57,149 nt of DNA from Cryomorphaceae bacterium (GCA_011525035.1 WTIZ01000041.1:54849-111997); one strand, 5' to 3'; positions 37,925 to 45,574 are shown, numbered from the stretch's first letter. Made by a program: numbers and translations. The notes: generated by a model from the sequence alone, not told the origin.

Positions 37925-38986
37925 ATGGAATTTTCAAATCTACCGAAGCACCGCAAGGAACAGCTGGCTCAGCTCACTACAGGAACGAGTCGGATTGTTC
38001 TCAGCCTTTTGATGGGTCTTTTTGGTGTAGGGTTGATTTGGAGTGTCGATAGCGCGCTTCCTCCAGCTCAAGAATTTCCTGAATATTCTCAGGTCTTACC
38101 CGATGTTCCTTGGGATTATAAGCTCTTTGAAGATGTAGATTATGCAAATCCTGCAACCACGGAACAAGTAGCTTACGGTCGAAGGCTCATTATGGAGACG
38201 GCAGACTACCTAGGCCCAAACTCAAGCAAACCCTTTGCTGGTAATAATTTAGATTGTAATTCTTGTCATTTGGACGGGGGGACTAAGCCGTTTGCCGCAC
38301 CTTTTGTCACCGTACCTAGTCAGTTTCCTCAATTCCGTAACCGTGAGAATAAAGAGGGGACCATACAGGAGCGTATCAATGGGTGTATGCAGCGTTCAAT
38401 GAATGGACGTCCCTTGCCAGAGGACTCTGAGGAGCTCGCGGCCATGGTCGCTTACATGGAGTGGCTGAGTTTGGACAAGCCTCGCGGAGAAAAAATCAAC
38501 GGCAACAAGTTCTTAAAGGTTAATTATCCAGACCGAGCGGTGGATCTAAAGCATGGCGAGAAAGTGTATGTGCAACATTGTACTACTTGCCATCAGTCAG
38601 ATGGTCAGGGCCAACGAAACCCAGGCAGCAACACCTATTTGTATCCTCCATTATGGGGACCGGATTCCTACAATCACGGGGCGGGTATGCACCGAGTGAT
38701 CACGGCGGCTCAGTTCATCAAAGGAAATATGCCTTTAGGAACCACAGCGGACGAACCACTGCTTTCAGATGAAGAAGCATATGATGTGGCGGGATACATC
38801 AACAGCTTTGCCCGTCCATTAAAGAATAATCCTGAAGCGGACTTTCCAAATAAGAAGCTCAAGCCAATGTCGACGCCTTATGGACCGTGGGTCGACCCGT
38901 TCCCAGCGGCGCAGCATAAATTTGGACCATTCGGTGAAATCGCTGCTTTTTACCAAAACGAATACGGTCTGAAGAAGTCCAAATAG
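37925..38986 (+). CDS. tsdA: Membrane-anchored diheme cytochrome c, TsdA-like thiosulfate dehydrogenase
   Basis: A 353-residue periplasmic c-type cytochrome held by one N-terminal helix (about 23-42). Two heme sites are present: C111-N-S-C114-H115 and C219-T-T-C222-H223. C154 in INGCMQRSMNG fits the unusual cysteine ligand of heme 1 in TsdA, and M269 in GNMPLG could serve heme 2. TsdA joins two thiosulfates to tetrathionate, or the reverse. The known enzyme is soluble or fused to a partner cytochrome; the anchor here suggests direct contact with a membrane electron acceptor. Last gene of the sulfur block. Confidence 0.85.
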   Translation: MEFSNLPKHRKEQLAQLTTGTSRIVLSLLMGLFGVGLIWSVDSALPPAQEFPEYSQVLPDVPWDYKLFEDVDYANPATTEQVAYGRRLIMETADYLGPNSSKPFAGNNLDCNSCHLDGGTKPFAAPFVTVPSQFPQFRNRENKEGTIQERINGCMQRSMNGRPLPEDSEELAAMVAYMEWLSLDKPRGEKINGNKFLKVNYPDRAVDLKHGEKVYVQHCTTCHQSDGQGQRNPGSNTYLYPPLWGPDSYNHGAGMHRVITAAQFIKGNMPLGTTADEPLLSDEEAYDVAGYINSFARPLKNNPEADFPNKKLKPMSTPYGPWVDPFPAAQHKFGPFGEIAAFYQNEYGLKKSK

Positions 38987-39069
38987 GGTTTGGATAACTC
39001 TTAGATTTGATGGATAAGTAATCGTTGAAGGCTTCCTTTTTTACGACAATTGCTCGTAACTTTCAATAG

Positions 39070-40089
39070 ATGAACAATCCCTTCCACAGCCTGAGAAAAG
39101 TACTCATTTTGTTCTCCTTCATATTGTTTGGAGGAACGCTGGGCTATAGATTAATTGAAGACCTTGATTGGCTTCCGGCCTTTTATATGGTGGTTCAGAC
39201 AGTGAGTACTGTGGGATTTAATGAGGTTACAGAATTAAGCACCTCAGGTACATGGTTCACCATTGTGCTAATCATTTCCAGCTTTGGAACCTTTGCCTAC
39301 GGCGCCGGTCTTTTGGCGCAGTTGGCCATTGATGGACGTGTTCGTCATTTTTTACTCACCAAAAGAATTGAACGCAAGGTGGAAAAGTTAGAAGGACATG
39401 CCATTGTATGTGGCTTAGGTAGGAACGGCCGACAGGTGGTGAGCAAACTTCGCGCATACGGAGCGGATGTTGTTGTAATTGAAAAGGATGAACACCGAGC
39501 TGAAGAGTTCAGAAATCAATTTCAAAAGGTCTTGGTCGTTGTTGGGGACGCCACTGACGACACCATTTTAGAAAAGGTAAACATTGCGAAGGCTTCTTCC
39601 TTAATTGCCGCATTGGCCTCAGATACTGACAATCTCTTTGTAGTGATCTCTGCACGTCAGCTCAACCCGAACATGACTATCGGTGCTCGAGCGAACACTG
39701 AGAGTACAGAACGCAAACTTCTGGCGGCTGGCGCCACATATACGGTTAGTCCAAACCTGGTAGGAGGGGCACACCTGGCGCATAACTTGATGAATCCTGG
39801 AGTGATGAATTTCTTGGATCACCTAAGTGTAGGTGGATCCTCTGCAACCAATATCGAAGAAATCGTAGTTGATGAATTGCCTGAAGTGTTTAGTGGATGC
39901 AACATCAAGGATTTAGAGATTAGGCAACAGACCGGATGTACTGTCATTGGTTACGTGTGTGAACAAGGATTACTTACCGTTAATCCGTCACCAGACTTTA
40001 AAGTCGCACCGCATTCCAAACTCTACGTGTTGGGAAATGATGAACAGATTAAAGACTTGAGGGCTTGGTTTACCGAAAAGACCAAATAA
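39070..40089 (+). CDS. Potassium channel with cytoplasmic RCK (TrkA-N/TrkA-C) domain
   Basis: A 339-residue two-helix channel: helices at about 10-28 and 61-85 flank a pore loop with the filter TVGFNE (48-53 region), instead of the common TVGYGD. An RCK domain follows, with a Rossmann NAD-binding motif GLGRNGRQV near 115, and a TrkA-C domain occupies the last 80 residues. Such channels let K+ pass under control of nucleotides or ions bound by the RCK ring. It stands alone between the sulfur block and the RmlD-like gene. Confidence 0.9.
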   Translation: MNNPFHSLRKVLILFSFILFGGTLGYRLIEDLDWLPAFYMVVQTVSTVGFNEVTELSTSGTWFTIVLIISSFGTFAYGAGLLAQLAIDGRVRHFLLTKRIERKVEKLEGHAIVCGLGRNGRQVVSKLRAYGADVVVIEKDEHRAEEFRNQFQKVLVVVGDATDDTILEKVNIAKASSLIAALASDTDNLFVVISARQLNPNMTIGARANTESTERKLLAAGATYTVSPNLVGGAHLAHNLMNPGVMNFLDHLSVGGSSATNIEEIVVDELPEVFSGCNIKDLEIRQQTGCTVIGYVCEQGLLTVNPSPDFKVAPHSKLYVLGNDEQIKDLRAWFTEKTK

Positions 40090-40114
40090 ATTCGCAATCA
40101 GCTAACCACATCAG

Positions 40115-41011
40115 ATGAAGATTCTCTACACTGGGTCAAACGGACTATTAGGTCAAAAAATTTCTGCAGCTACCGTAGGCTACAAGCAGCATTCTTTTTT
40201 AGCGACGGCTCGAGGCGAAAACCGTACTGTAAATCTCGGTGGCGCATCATATGCCGCCATGGATATTACAAATGCGGAGGCCGTAAACGCTGTGGTCAAA
40301 GATTTTCAACCTGATGTCATCATCCATGGTGCGGCCATGACGCATGTGGACCAGTGTGAGCAGAACAAAGAATTGGCTTACCAGCTTAATGTAATAGGGA
40401 CTAAAAACGTAGCGGAGGCGGCAAGAGAGGTGGGAGCTCACCTTGTGCATATTAGTACAGACTTCATTTTTGATGGTACAGAAGGGCCTTACGACGAACA
40501 GGGTATACCCAATCCATTGAGTTATTACGGAGAGACTAAACTTGAGGCGGAGAAGATTGTGCAAGCCTTGGACCATTGGAGCATCCTTCGTACTGTTTTA
40601 GTTATTGGTATGGCTGAAGATTTGAGCCGCAGTAATATTGTTCTGTGGGCAAAGGGCGCTCTTGAGAAGGGCCAGGCCATTAATGTCGTTGACGACCAAT
40701 TCCGTACACCCACCCTCGCCGAAGATCTTGCCCAAGGAGCTTTGTTGGCAGCCACGCAGAAAGCGCAAGGCATCTACAACATATCCGGTCCAGACTTCAT
40801 GTCTATTTACGAACTCGTTGGTCACGTTGCAGCGCACTTCGACCTCTCTATGGATGCTGTAACAAGGGTGGACAGCACGACCTTGAACCAACCGGCAAAA
40901 CGCCCTCCTAGAACCGGTTTTGACATCACGAAAGCGAAGACAGAACTCGGCTTTAAGCCACACACTTTTAGTGAAGCGCTAGCAGTTATTGCCGAGCAAG
41001 CAGGATTATAG
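40115..41011 (+). CDS. RmlD-like NAD(P)-dependent sugar reductase
   Basis: A 298-residue short-chain dehydrogenase of the RmlD substrate-binding family. The nucleotide loop GSNGLLG is at 7-13, the STDFIFDG strand at 115-122, and the catalytic pair Y138 and K142 lies in YYGETK. Relatives reduce dTDP-4-dehydrorhamnose, but other members act as methionine adenosyltransferase-like regulators or on other sugars. No rmlA, rmlB or rmlC gene is nearby, so a rhamnose role is not supported by context. It follows the channel gene by 25 bases. Confidence 0.85.
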   Translation: MKILYTGSNGLLGQKISAATVGYKQHSFLATARGENRTVNLGGASYAAMDITNAEAVNAVVKDFQPDVIIHGAAMTHVDQCEQNKELAYQLNVIGTKNVAEAAREVGAHLVHISTDFIFDGTEGPYDEQGIPNPLSYYGETKLEAEKIVQALDHWSILRTVLVIGMAEDLSRSNIVLWAKGALEKGQAINVVDDQFRTPTLAEDLAQGALLAATQKAQGIYNISGPDFMSIYELVGHVAAHFDLSMDAVTRVDSTTLNQPAKRPPRTGFDITKAKTELGFKPHTFSEALAVIAEQAGL

Positions 41012-41064
41012 CCCGCAATTTGCTCCTTGAGCTTCAATCGTTTATTTTCGGGCTTATTCTAAAC

Positions 41065-41078
41065 TAACCTTTAGGTTA
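41065..41078 (+). promoter_or_regulatory. Perfect inverted repeat directly before the NSS transporter gene
   Basis: TAACCT-TT-AGGTTA is a perfect 6-bp palindrome ending one base before the ATG at 41080. A weak -7-like TATTTTCG lies at 41043-41050. It could be an operator or a small start-site hairpin; no factor is known. Confidence 0.35.
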
Positions 41079-41079
41079 C

Positions 41080-42720
41080 ATGTCAAACACTACTGAATCT
41101 TGGGGTTCCCGCGTCGGACTCATTCTCGCTATGGCGGGTAATGCAGTTGGTCTAGGAAACTTCCTGCGTTTTCCTGTTCAAGCCGTACAAAATGGCGGCG
41201 GAACCTTTATCATCCCTTACCTCGTATCCTTTTTGCTCATGGGTATACCTCTTTTGTGGGTAGAGTGGGCGATGGGCCGATTCGGCGGTCGTTTCGGCGA
41301 TCATAGCACACCGTTCATTCTCGACAACATGACCAAGAAGCGTTTCTGGAAATACTTCGGTGTCTTCGGGATCTTCACCAACATGGGGGTGATGGCATAC
41401 TACACGTACATCGAATCATGGACGTTGACCTACACCTTAAAATCCCTCAAGGGCGATTTCCTAGGTATGGACCTCGACGGTTTGGACCAATTCTTCAACA
41501 ACTACGTTGACCTTGGCGCAGGCATCAACTTCCCAGTATGGGCATTGCTCGCCTTCCTAATTACCCTGTCTGTAAATATTTACATCCTTTCACGCGGCCT
41601 GAGTGCTGGTATTGAAAAAGTAGCGAAGATTGCCATGCCACTATTGATTGGCTTTGGTGCTTTCTTGGCCATCATGTCTTGGACTACTGGTTCTACGGGA
41701 CGTTGTGCCGATTGTTCTACCTACGTCGGTCTGAACTATTTATGGCAACCGGACTTTACAACGCTAGCAAATCCGAAAATTTGGCTTGCAGCAGCCGGTC
41801 AGATCTTCTTCACCCTTAGTGTGGGTATGGGTACCATTCACTGTTACAGCTCTTACTTGAAGCAGAAAGACGATATCGCCCTGAACGCAATGTCTGCAGG
41901 GTGGATGAATGGCTTTGTAGAAATCGTTTTGGGTTCTGCCGTAGTTATCCCAATCGCCGTAGGTTACCTAGGTTTGGATTGGGTTGTAGAAAATGCAGGC
42001 TTTATGATGGCTTTCAAAACGATGCCGTTCCTGTTTGATCAATGGGGCAGTGTCCTTGCTGTTATCGCAGGGGTAGCTTGGTTTGGTCTCCTATTCTTTG
42101 CAGGTATCACCTCTTCGCTTGCTATGGGTACGCCTTGGATGGGCTTTGTACAAGACGAATTCAATTGGTCGAAAAACAAGAGCGCGTTAATCTTAGGTAT
42201 TGCCATTTTAGCGATGGGCCTCCCGACCATCTTCTTCTTCGAAAAAGGTGTGTTCGACGAATACGACTACTGGACAGGAACAGTGAGTTTGGTGATTTTC
42301 GCCCTCGCTGAGGTTATCCTCTTCGCATGGGTATTCGGAATGGACAAGGGATGGAAAGAAATCACAGACGGCGCAGATATGACGGTTCCAAGATTCTACC
42401 GCCCGATTATCAAATACATCACACCACTATTTATTGGTATCATCTTCCTGACTTCGATGTTCAAGCCACTCAACGGTGAATTAAGCGATTGGTCTTCCGC
42501 CTTTACTTCGCTGTTCTCCGGGAACGGTTGGCCGTGGGCAAACGATAGTATCATCAACCAGATTTTCCACATCAACACGGGAGTACAGTGGATGCAGGAC
42601 GGTGTCCTCACCAATATGTTCTATATTGATATGAGCCGATTCTTCCTGCTCGCCTGCTTCTTCGCATTGGTTGGTATGGTGAAGGTGGCTTCTAACAAAC
42701 GTAAAAAAGCAGCACAATGA
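41080..42720 (+). CDS. Neurotransmitter:sodium symporter (NSS) family transporter
   Basis: A 546-residue transporter with a LeuT fold and about twelve helices. The first helix has the Na+/substrate-site sequence GNAVGLGNFLRFP, and later segments include ILSRGLSAGIEKVAKI and FAGITSSLAMGTPWMGF. Family members bring amino acids into the cell with Na+, which fits a cell that pumps Na+ with Na+-NQR. The stop overlaps the ATG of a tiny MetS-like partner (ATGA), resembling the methionine/alanine importers MetPS. The amino acid is unknown. Confidence 0.93.
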   Translation: MSNTTESWGSRVGLILAMAGNAVGLGNFLRFPVQAVQNGGGTFIIPYLVSFLLMGIPLLWVEWAMGRFGGRFGDHSTPFILDNMTKKRFWKYFGVFGIFTNMGVMAYYTYIESWTLTYTLKSLKGDFLGMDLDGLDQFFNNYVDLGAGINFPVWALLAFLITLSVNIYILSRGLSAGIEKVAKIAMPLLIGFGAFLAIMSWTTGSTGRCADCSTYVGLNYLWQPDFTTLANPKIWLAAAGQIFFTLSVGMGTIHCYSSYLKQKDDIALNAMSAGWMNGFVEIVLGSAVVIPIAVGYLGLDWVVENAGFMMAFKTMPFLFDQWGSVLAVIAGVAWFGLLFFAGITSSLAMGTPWMGFVQDEFNWSKNKSALILGIAILAMGLPTIFFFEKGVFDEYDYWTGTVSLVIFALAEVILFAWVFGMDKGWKEITDGADMTVPRFYRPIIKYITPLFIGIIFLTSMFKPLNGELSDWSSAFTSLFSGNGWPWANDSIINQIFHINTGVQWMQDGVLTNMFYIDMSRFFLLACFFALVGMVKVASNKRKKAAQ

Positions 42721-42854
42721 CAACCTCCGCATTAATCATGATCATTCTGACGCAGGGTACAGTTATCGCTGCGACGATTTACTTCTTTAGAAAAGTTTTA
42801 AAGGCACCGCAAAACGCCGAGCCAGATTCTTATTCGGACAACGATCCGAAATAG
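42717..42854 (+). CDS. MetS-like small subunit of the NSS transporter
   Basis: A 45-residue protein: MTTSALIMIILTQGTVIA begins a single membrane helix (about 4-24), followed by a short charged tail ending DNDPK. It overlaps the transporter stop by 4 bases (ATGA), a sign of coupled translation. Size, single helix and position match MetS, the small subunit of methionine/alanine NSS importers. It is short enough to be missed by most gene finders. Function as a subunit is inferred from position and family resemblance. Confidence 0.75.
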   Translation: MTTSALIMIILTQGTVIAATIYFFRKVLKAPQNAEPDSYSDNDPK

Positions 42855-42908
42855 AGGAAAACTTTTAGTTGCTCACAATAGTAGCTGCAACGTCTTCAGC
42901 CATCTAAA

Positions 42909-43724
42909 TTGGATAGGAAAGACAGTAGCCTTGTGAGAGAACAGCTTGAATTAACCGCAATTCTTATATGCATCGCCCTGGTCTCTGGGGCGATGTTTTT
43001 GTTTCCTGTAGAAAAGAGGATAGCAGAGCATCAGGCCTTTTTAGAGCTTTGGTGGTCGGCCAATGATTCCTTGCGAATCAATACAGTAGATTCAACACAT
43101 ATATACTCCATGCCTATCTCTGAGGCAACGAAGCGAAGTTTGTGGTTTCGAAGAAAGCGGAATTGGCCCTTCAAGGACCTTGAAGAATTGCACGCCGACC
43201 GTTACTTGAGGAAAGATAGTTTGTTCTTTACTCTCGGCACTGTCGATTTTTCTCTACCCACAGCAACTACCACCAGAGTCACAACGATTAAAGCACCCAT
43301 TAAAACATCGCCCCCGGATAGGCGGTGGACTGCCGTTGATGTCAACACCTGTGACTCTGCAGCTCTCGATGCTCTTCCTGGAATAGGCCCTGGAATGGTA
43401 GGTGTATTATTTCGCTATCGAACGCGCTACGGTTTCATCGCCGATATGGACCATTTTAAATCAAACACCTATTACGGCGAACGCTGGCGACAGGAGTGGG
43501 CGACGTTACTGACCGTAGACTCTATACCTCCTCCGAAACTTTCTTTAGAACATTCAACCTTTGAAGAGCTTATGGGCTTTCCAGAGCTGAATTACGCTCA
43601 GACCAAAAGAATCTGTTTCTACCGAGAGCGTTTTACAGTGCCTACTTGGAAAGAAATTGTGGAATGGGAAGAATTTTCCGGAGTAGACACAACTTTTTTG
43701 CAGTTATATATTTCCAGAAATTAA
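42909..43724 (+). CDS. Helix-hairpin-helix (ComEA-like) protein with N-terminal membrane anchor
   Basis: A 271-residue protein from a TTG start; a GTG at 42933 is the alternative. A membrane helix at about 16-33 is followed by a linker and at least two helix-hairpin-helix units: the first around DVNTCDSAALDALPGIGPGM (from about 143), the second around STFEELMGFPELNYAQTKRI (from about 217). ComEA proteins bind DNA outside the membrane during uptake, so a DNA-binding role is possible. No other competence genes are nearby. It lies just upstream of rpsU. Confidence 0.75.
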   Translation: MDRKDSSLVREQLELTAILICIALVSGAMFLFPVEKRIAEHQAFLELWWSANDSLRINTVDSTHIYSMPISEATKRSLWFRRKRNWPFKDLEELHADRYLRKDSLFFTLGTVDFSLPTATTTRVTTIKAPIKTSPPDRRWTAVDVNTCDSAALDALPGIGPGMVGVLFRYRTRYGFIADMDHFKSNTYYGERWRQEWATLLTVDSIPPPKLSLEHSTFEELMGFPELNYAQTKRICFYRERFTVPTWKEIVEWEEFSGVDTTFLQLYISRN

Positions 43725-43733
43725 AAAAGGATG

Positions 43734-43741
43734 TAGTTTTG
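43734..43741 (+). promoter_or_regulatory. Candidate promoter -7 box for rpsU
   Basis: TAGTTTTG followed by C matches TAnnTTTG; a TTTC lies 19 bases upstream (43711-43714). The expected leader of about 27 bases contains the strong Shine-Dalgarno site. Confidence 0.5.
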
Positions 43742-43758
43742 CGGCCTAACAATTATAA

Positions 43759-43766
43759 AAGGAGGT
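43759..43766 (+). promoter_or_regulatory. Strong Shine-Dalgarno site of rpsU
   Basis: AAGGAGGT, fully complementary to the usual anti-Shine-Dalgarno, stands 6 bases before the ATG at 43773. No other gene in the window has one of this strength. In Flavobacterium, bS21 helps hide the anti-Shine-Dalgarno, and rpsU keeps a strong site that allows ribosomes lacking bS21 to make more of it. Confidence 0.9.
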
Positions 43767-43772
43767 GTTACT

Positions 43773-43967
43773 ATGCTCGTAATTAATGTAAAAGATGGAG
43801 AATCAATCGAACGCGCACTGAAGCGTTACAAGAGAAAACACAGCTCTACGGGTGTAGTGCGCAAGCTTCGTGCTGATCGTTATCACACAAAGCCGACTGA
43901 AGCAAAACGTCGTATGAATATGAAAGCGGCTTACATTCAGTCTTTGCGTCAAGCAGAGGAAGAATAG
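43773..43967 (+). CDS. rpsU: 30S ribosomal protein bS21
   Basis: A 64-residue basic ribosomal protein placed near the 3' end of 16S rRNA on the platform. The N-terminal VKDGESIERALKRYKRK is typical. Y54 (in KAAYIQSL) coincides with the tyrosine reported in Flavobacterium to stack on the 16S 3' tail and occlude the anti-Shine-Dalgarno. The gene has its own promoter, a strong Shine-Dalgarno site and a strong terminator, as expected for an autoregulated single gene. Confidence 0.96.
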   Translation: MLVINVKDGESIERALKRYKRKHSSTGVVRKLRADRYHTKPTEAKRRMNMKAAYIQSLRQAEEE

Positions 43968-43990
43968 TAATCTGTACCACGATATATAAG

Positions 43991-44021
43991 AAAGCCCAAC
44001 GCCCAGCGTTGGGCTTTTTTT
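43991..44021 (+). terminator. Intrinsic terminator of rpsU
   Basis: A perfect 12-bp stem AAAGCCCAACGC/GCGTTGGGCTTT with a CCA loop, followed by a T-run. Confidence 0.9.
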
Positions 44022-44035
44022 ATTAAGTTGCTTTT

Positions 44036-44923
44036 ATGTCCCACTCATCATTCATTGCTTTTGAAGATTACTTGCGTTCAGAGAAACGAGCGAGTGAGAA
44101 GACCATTGTTGCCTACAGCACAGAGCTCCAGCGCTGGGCCTCATTTCTTGAAGCTGAATTTGAAGTGTCTCCTGAGAAAGCCGTTAGGGCCCACGCGAAG
44201 CGGCTTATTGTATGGCGCAGTAAGCAAGGCATAAGCAACCGTTCGATCAACAGAACCCTAAGCGCATTGCGTTCTTATTACAAATGGTGTGAGCGTACGG
44301 GCCGACCGCACAATGATCCACTGGGCAGTATTAAAAGCCTGAAAGATCAAAAACGGGTGGTGATGAGTATTCCTCAGAAAGACCTTGAACAGTTGGTTAA
44401 AGATGAGGCATTTGAAAACAGCTTTGAAGGCATCCGGGACCAATTCATGTTGTTGCTCTTTTACGGCCTTGGGTTGCGAAAGGCCGAGCTGATTGAATTA
44501 AAGCAAGAGGACTTTGATTGGTCGCGCGGTGTGGTACGCATCACTGGTAAGCGCAACAAAACACGTCAAGTACCTATACCTGTAGCCTTGAAACCTTATT
44601 ATGACCGATATGTAGAGTCAAGAAAAGAAGTACCAGTCAAGGTTCCACAAATTTTAACAACTTCTAAGGGCGGAAAGCTATATCCAAGTATTGTTTATAA
44701 TCGCGTAGTTCATTATCTTCAAGGGACCACGACTGTGGTGGACAAACATCCTCATACTTTACGACATTCGTATGCCACGCATTTGTTAAATGCAGGGGTC
44801 GACATCAACACCGTAAAAGAGTTGATGGGGCACGAGAGCCTAAGCTCAACACAAGTGTATACGACGAGTACGTTTGAGGAACTTGTTCAAGCGTATAACC
44901 GAGCTCACCCTAAGGGCTCATAA
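44036..44923 (+). CDS. xerC: Tyrosine recombinase XerC/XerD type
   Basis: A 295-residue site-specific recombinase that resolves chromosome dimers at dif. The N-terminal core-binding domain covers about 1-95. The catalytic set is complete: R148 (GLGLRKAE), K172, H240 and R243 (HPHTLRHSYATH), H266 (LMGHES) and the nucleophile Y275 (TQVYTTST). Neighbouring genes are housekeeping and no attachment repeats are seen, so it is a cellular recombinase rather than an integrase of a mobile element. Starts soon after the rpsU terminator. Confidence 0.93.
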   Translation: MSHSSFIAFEDYLRSEKRASEKTIVAYSTELQRWASFLEAEFEVSPEKAVRAHAKRLIVWRSKQGISNRSINRTLSALRSYYKWCERTGRPHNDPLGSIKSLKDQKRVVMSIPQKDLEQLVKDEAFENSFEGIRDQFMLLLFYGLGLRKAELIELKQEDFDWSRGVVRITGKRNKTRQVPIPVALKPYYDRYVESRKEVPVKVPQILTTSKGGKLYPSIVYNRVVHYLQGTTTVVDKHPHTLRHSYATHLLNAGVDINTVKELMGHESLSSTQVYTTSTFEELVQAYNRAHPKGS

Positions 44924-44934
44924 ATCACAGTACT

Positions 44935-45228
44935 ATGACAGTAAATATTCAGTCTGTTAATTTCAAAGCGGATTCTAAGCTTTTGAGATTCATTGAAGAA
45001 CGTCTTGACAAGACGAAACTGTTTTTTGACAAAACCATAAATACAGATGTCTTTCTGAAGGTAGATAACAACCATCTGAGGGCAAATAAGATTGTGGAAA
45101 TGCGCATGTCCATACCTGGAAATGAGATTGTCGTAACCAAAGAGCGCAAATCCTTTGAGGAAGCAGCGAATTTGGTGGTAGAAGTACTGATCCGACAATT
45201 AAAAAAACACAAGGAAAAGAAGAAGTAA
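44935..45228 (+). CDS. hpf: Ribosome hibernation promoting factor (HPF/RaiA family)
   Basis: A 97-residue short-form hibernation factor that binds the 30S decoding region in slow growth. The start VNIQSVNFKADSKLLRFIEE, the mid-strand VFLKVDNNHLRANKIVEM and the lysine-rich end KKHKEKKK are typical. It lacks the C-terminal dimerisation domain of long HPF. It follows xerC by 11 bases and is closed by a terminator. Confidence 0.93.
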   Translation: MTVNIQSVNFKADSKLLRFIEERLDKTKLFFDKTINTDVFLKVDNNHLRANKIVEMRMSIPGNEIVVTKERKSFEEAANLVVEVLIRQLKKHKEKKK

Positions 45229-45264
45229 ACTAATTGTGATTCAATTAGTTGAAAACCCCCATTG

Positions 45265-45297
45265 AAAGTAGAGGCAGAAAGTCTCTACTTTTTTTTT
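45265..45297 (+). terminator. Intrinsic terminator of hpf
   Basis: A 9-bp stem AAAGTAGAG/CTCTACTTT with a 9-base loop, running into nine T. It separates the xerC-hpf unit from the tRNA operon promoter. Confidence 0.85.
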
Positions 45298-45305
45298 GAG
45301 AAGTA

Positions 45306-45335
45306 TTGCTCGTTTGAATCTCTTTACTACATTTG
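45306..45335 (+). promoter_or_regulatory. Promoter of the tRNA-tuf operon
   Basis: TTG at 45306-45308, 19 bases of spacer, then TACATTTG at 45328-45335 followed by C: the best full match to the Bacteroidota consensus in the window. It lies 40 bases before the first tRNA. Confidence 0.75.
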
Positions 45336-45374
45336 CAGTCCGTTTGCAAGAGGCGGAAGATCTTTGACATATAA

Positions 45375-45448
45375 GCCGATATAGCTCAGTTGGCCAGAGC
45401 ACGTGATTTGTAATCTCGGGGTCGTCAGTTCGAATCTGACTATCGGCT
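45375..45448 (+). tRNA. tRNA-Thr (anticodon TGT)
   Basis: A 74-base cloverleaf with 7-bp acceptor GCCGATA/TATCGGC, D stem GCTC/GAGC, anticodon loop TTTGTAA giving TGT, and T stem GTCAG/CTGAC. The anticodon stem has a T-T mismatch in its third pair (45404 with 45416). CCA is not encoded. First of four tRNAs. Confidence 0.95.
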
Positions 45449-45488
45449 CAAGTTTTATACTTGATTTAAGTGAGAATCAAGTATTACC

Positions 45489-45569
45489 GGGGGGATACTC
45501 AAGCGGCCAACGAGGACGGACTGTAAATCCGTTGGGAAACCTTCGCAGGTTCGAATCCTGCTCCCCCCA
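45489..45569 (+). tRNA. tRNA-Tyr (anticodon GTA)
   Basis: An 81-base class II tRNA with acceptor GGGGGGA/TCCCCCC, D stem CTC/GAG, anticodon loop with GTA, a long variable arm (around TTGGGAAACCTTC) and T stem GCAGG/CCTGC. Discriminator A. Confidence 0.96.
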
Positions 45570-45574
45570 CAACC

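Noticed and set aside
41009-41054. AGCCCG ... CGGGCT repeat after the RmlD-like gene as a terminator
   Set aside because: The arms are about 36 bases apart and there is no T-run behind them; too weak to call.
44036-44923. XerC-like recombinase as the integrase of a mobile island
   Set aside because: Neighbours are rpsU and hpf, no direct repeats or tRNA-end duplication flank it, and it has the length and motifs of the chromosomal Xer protein.
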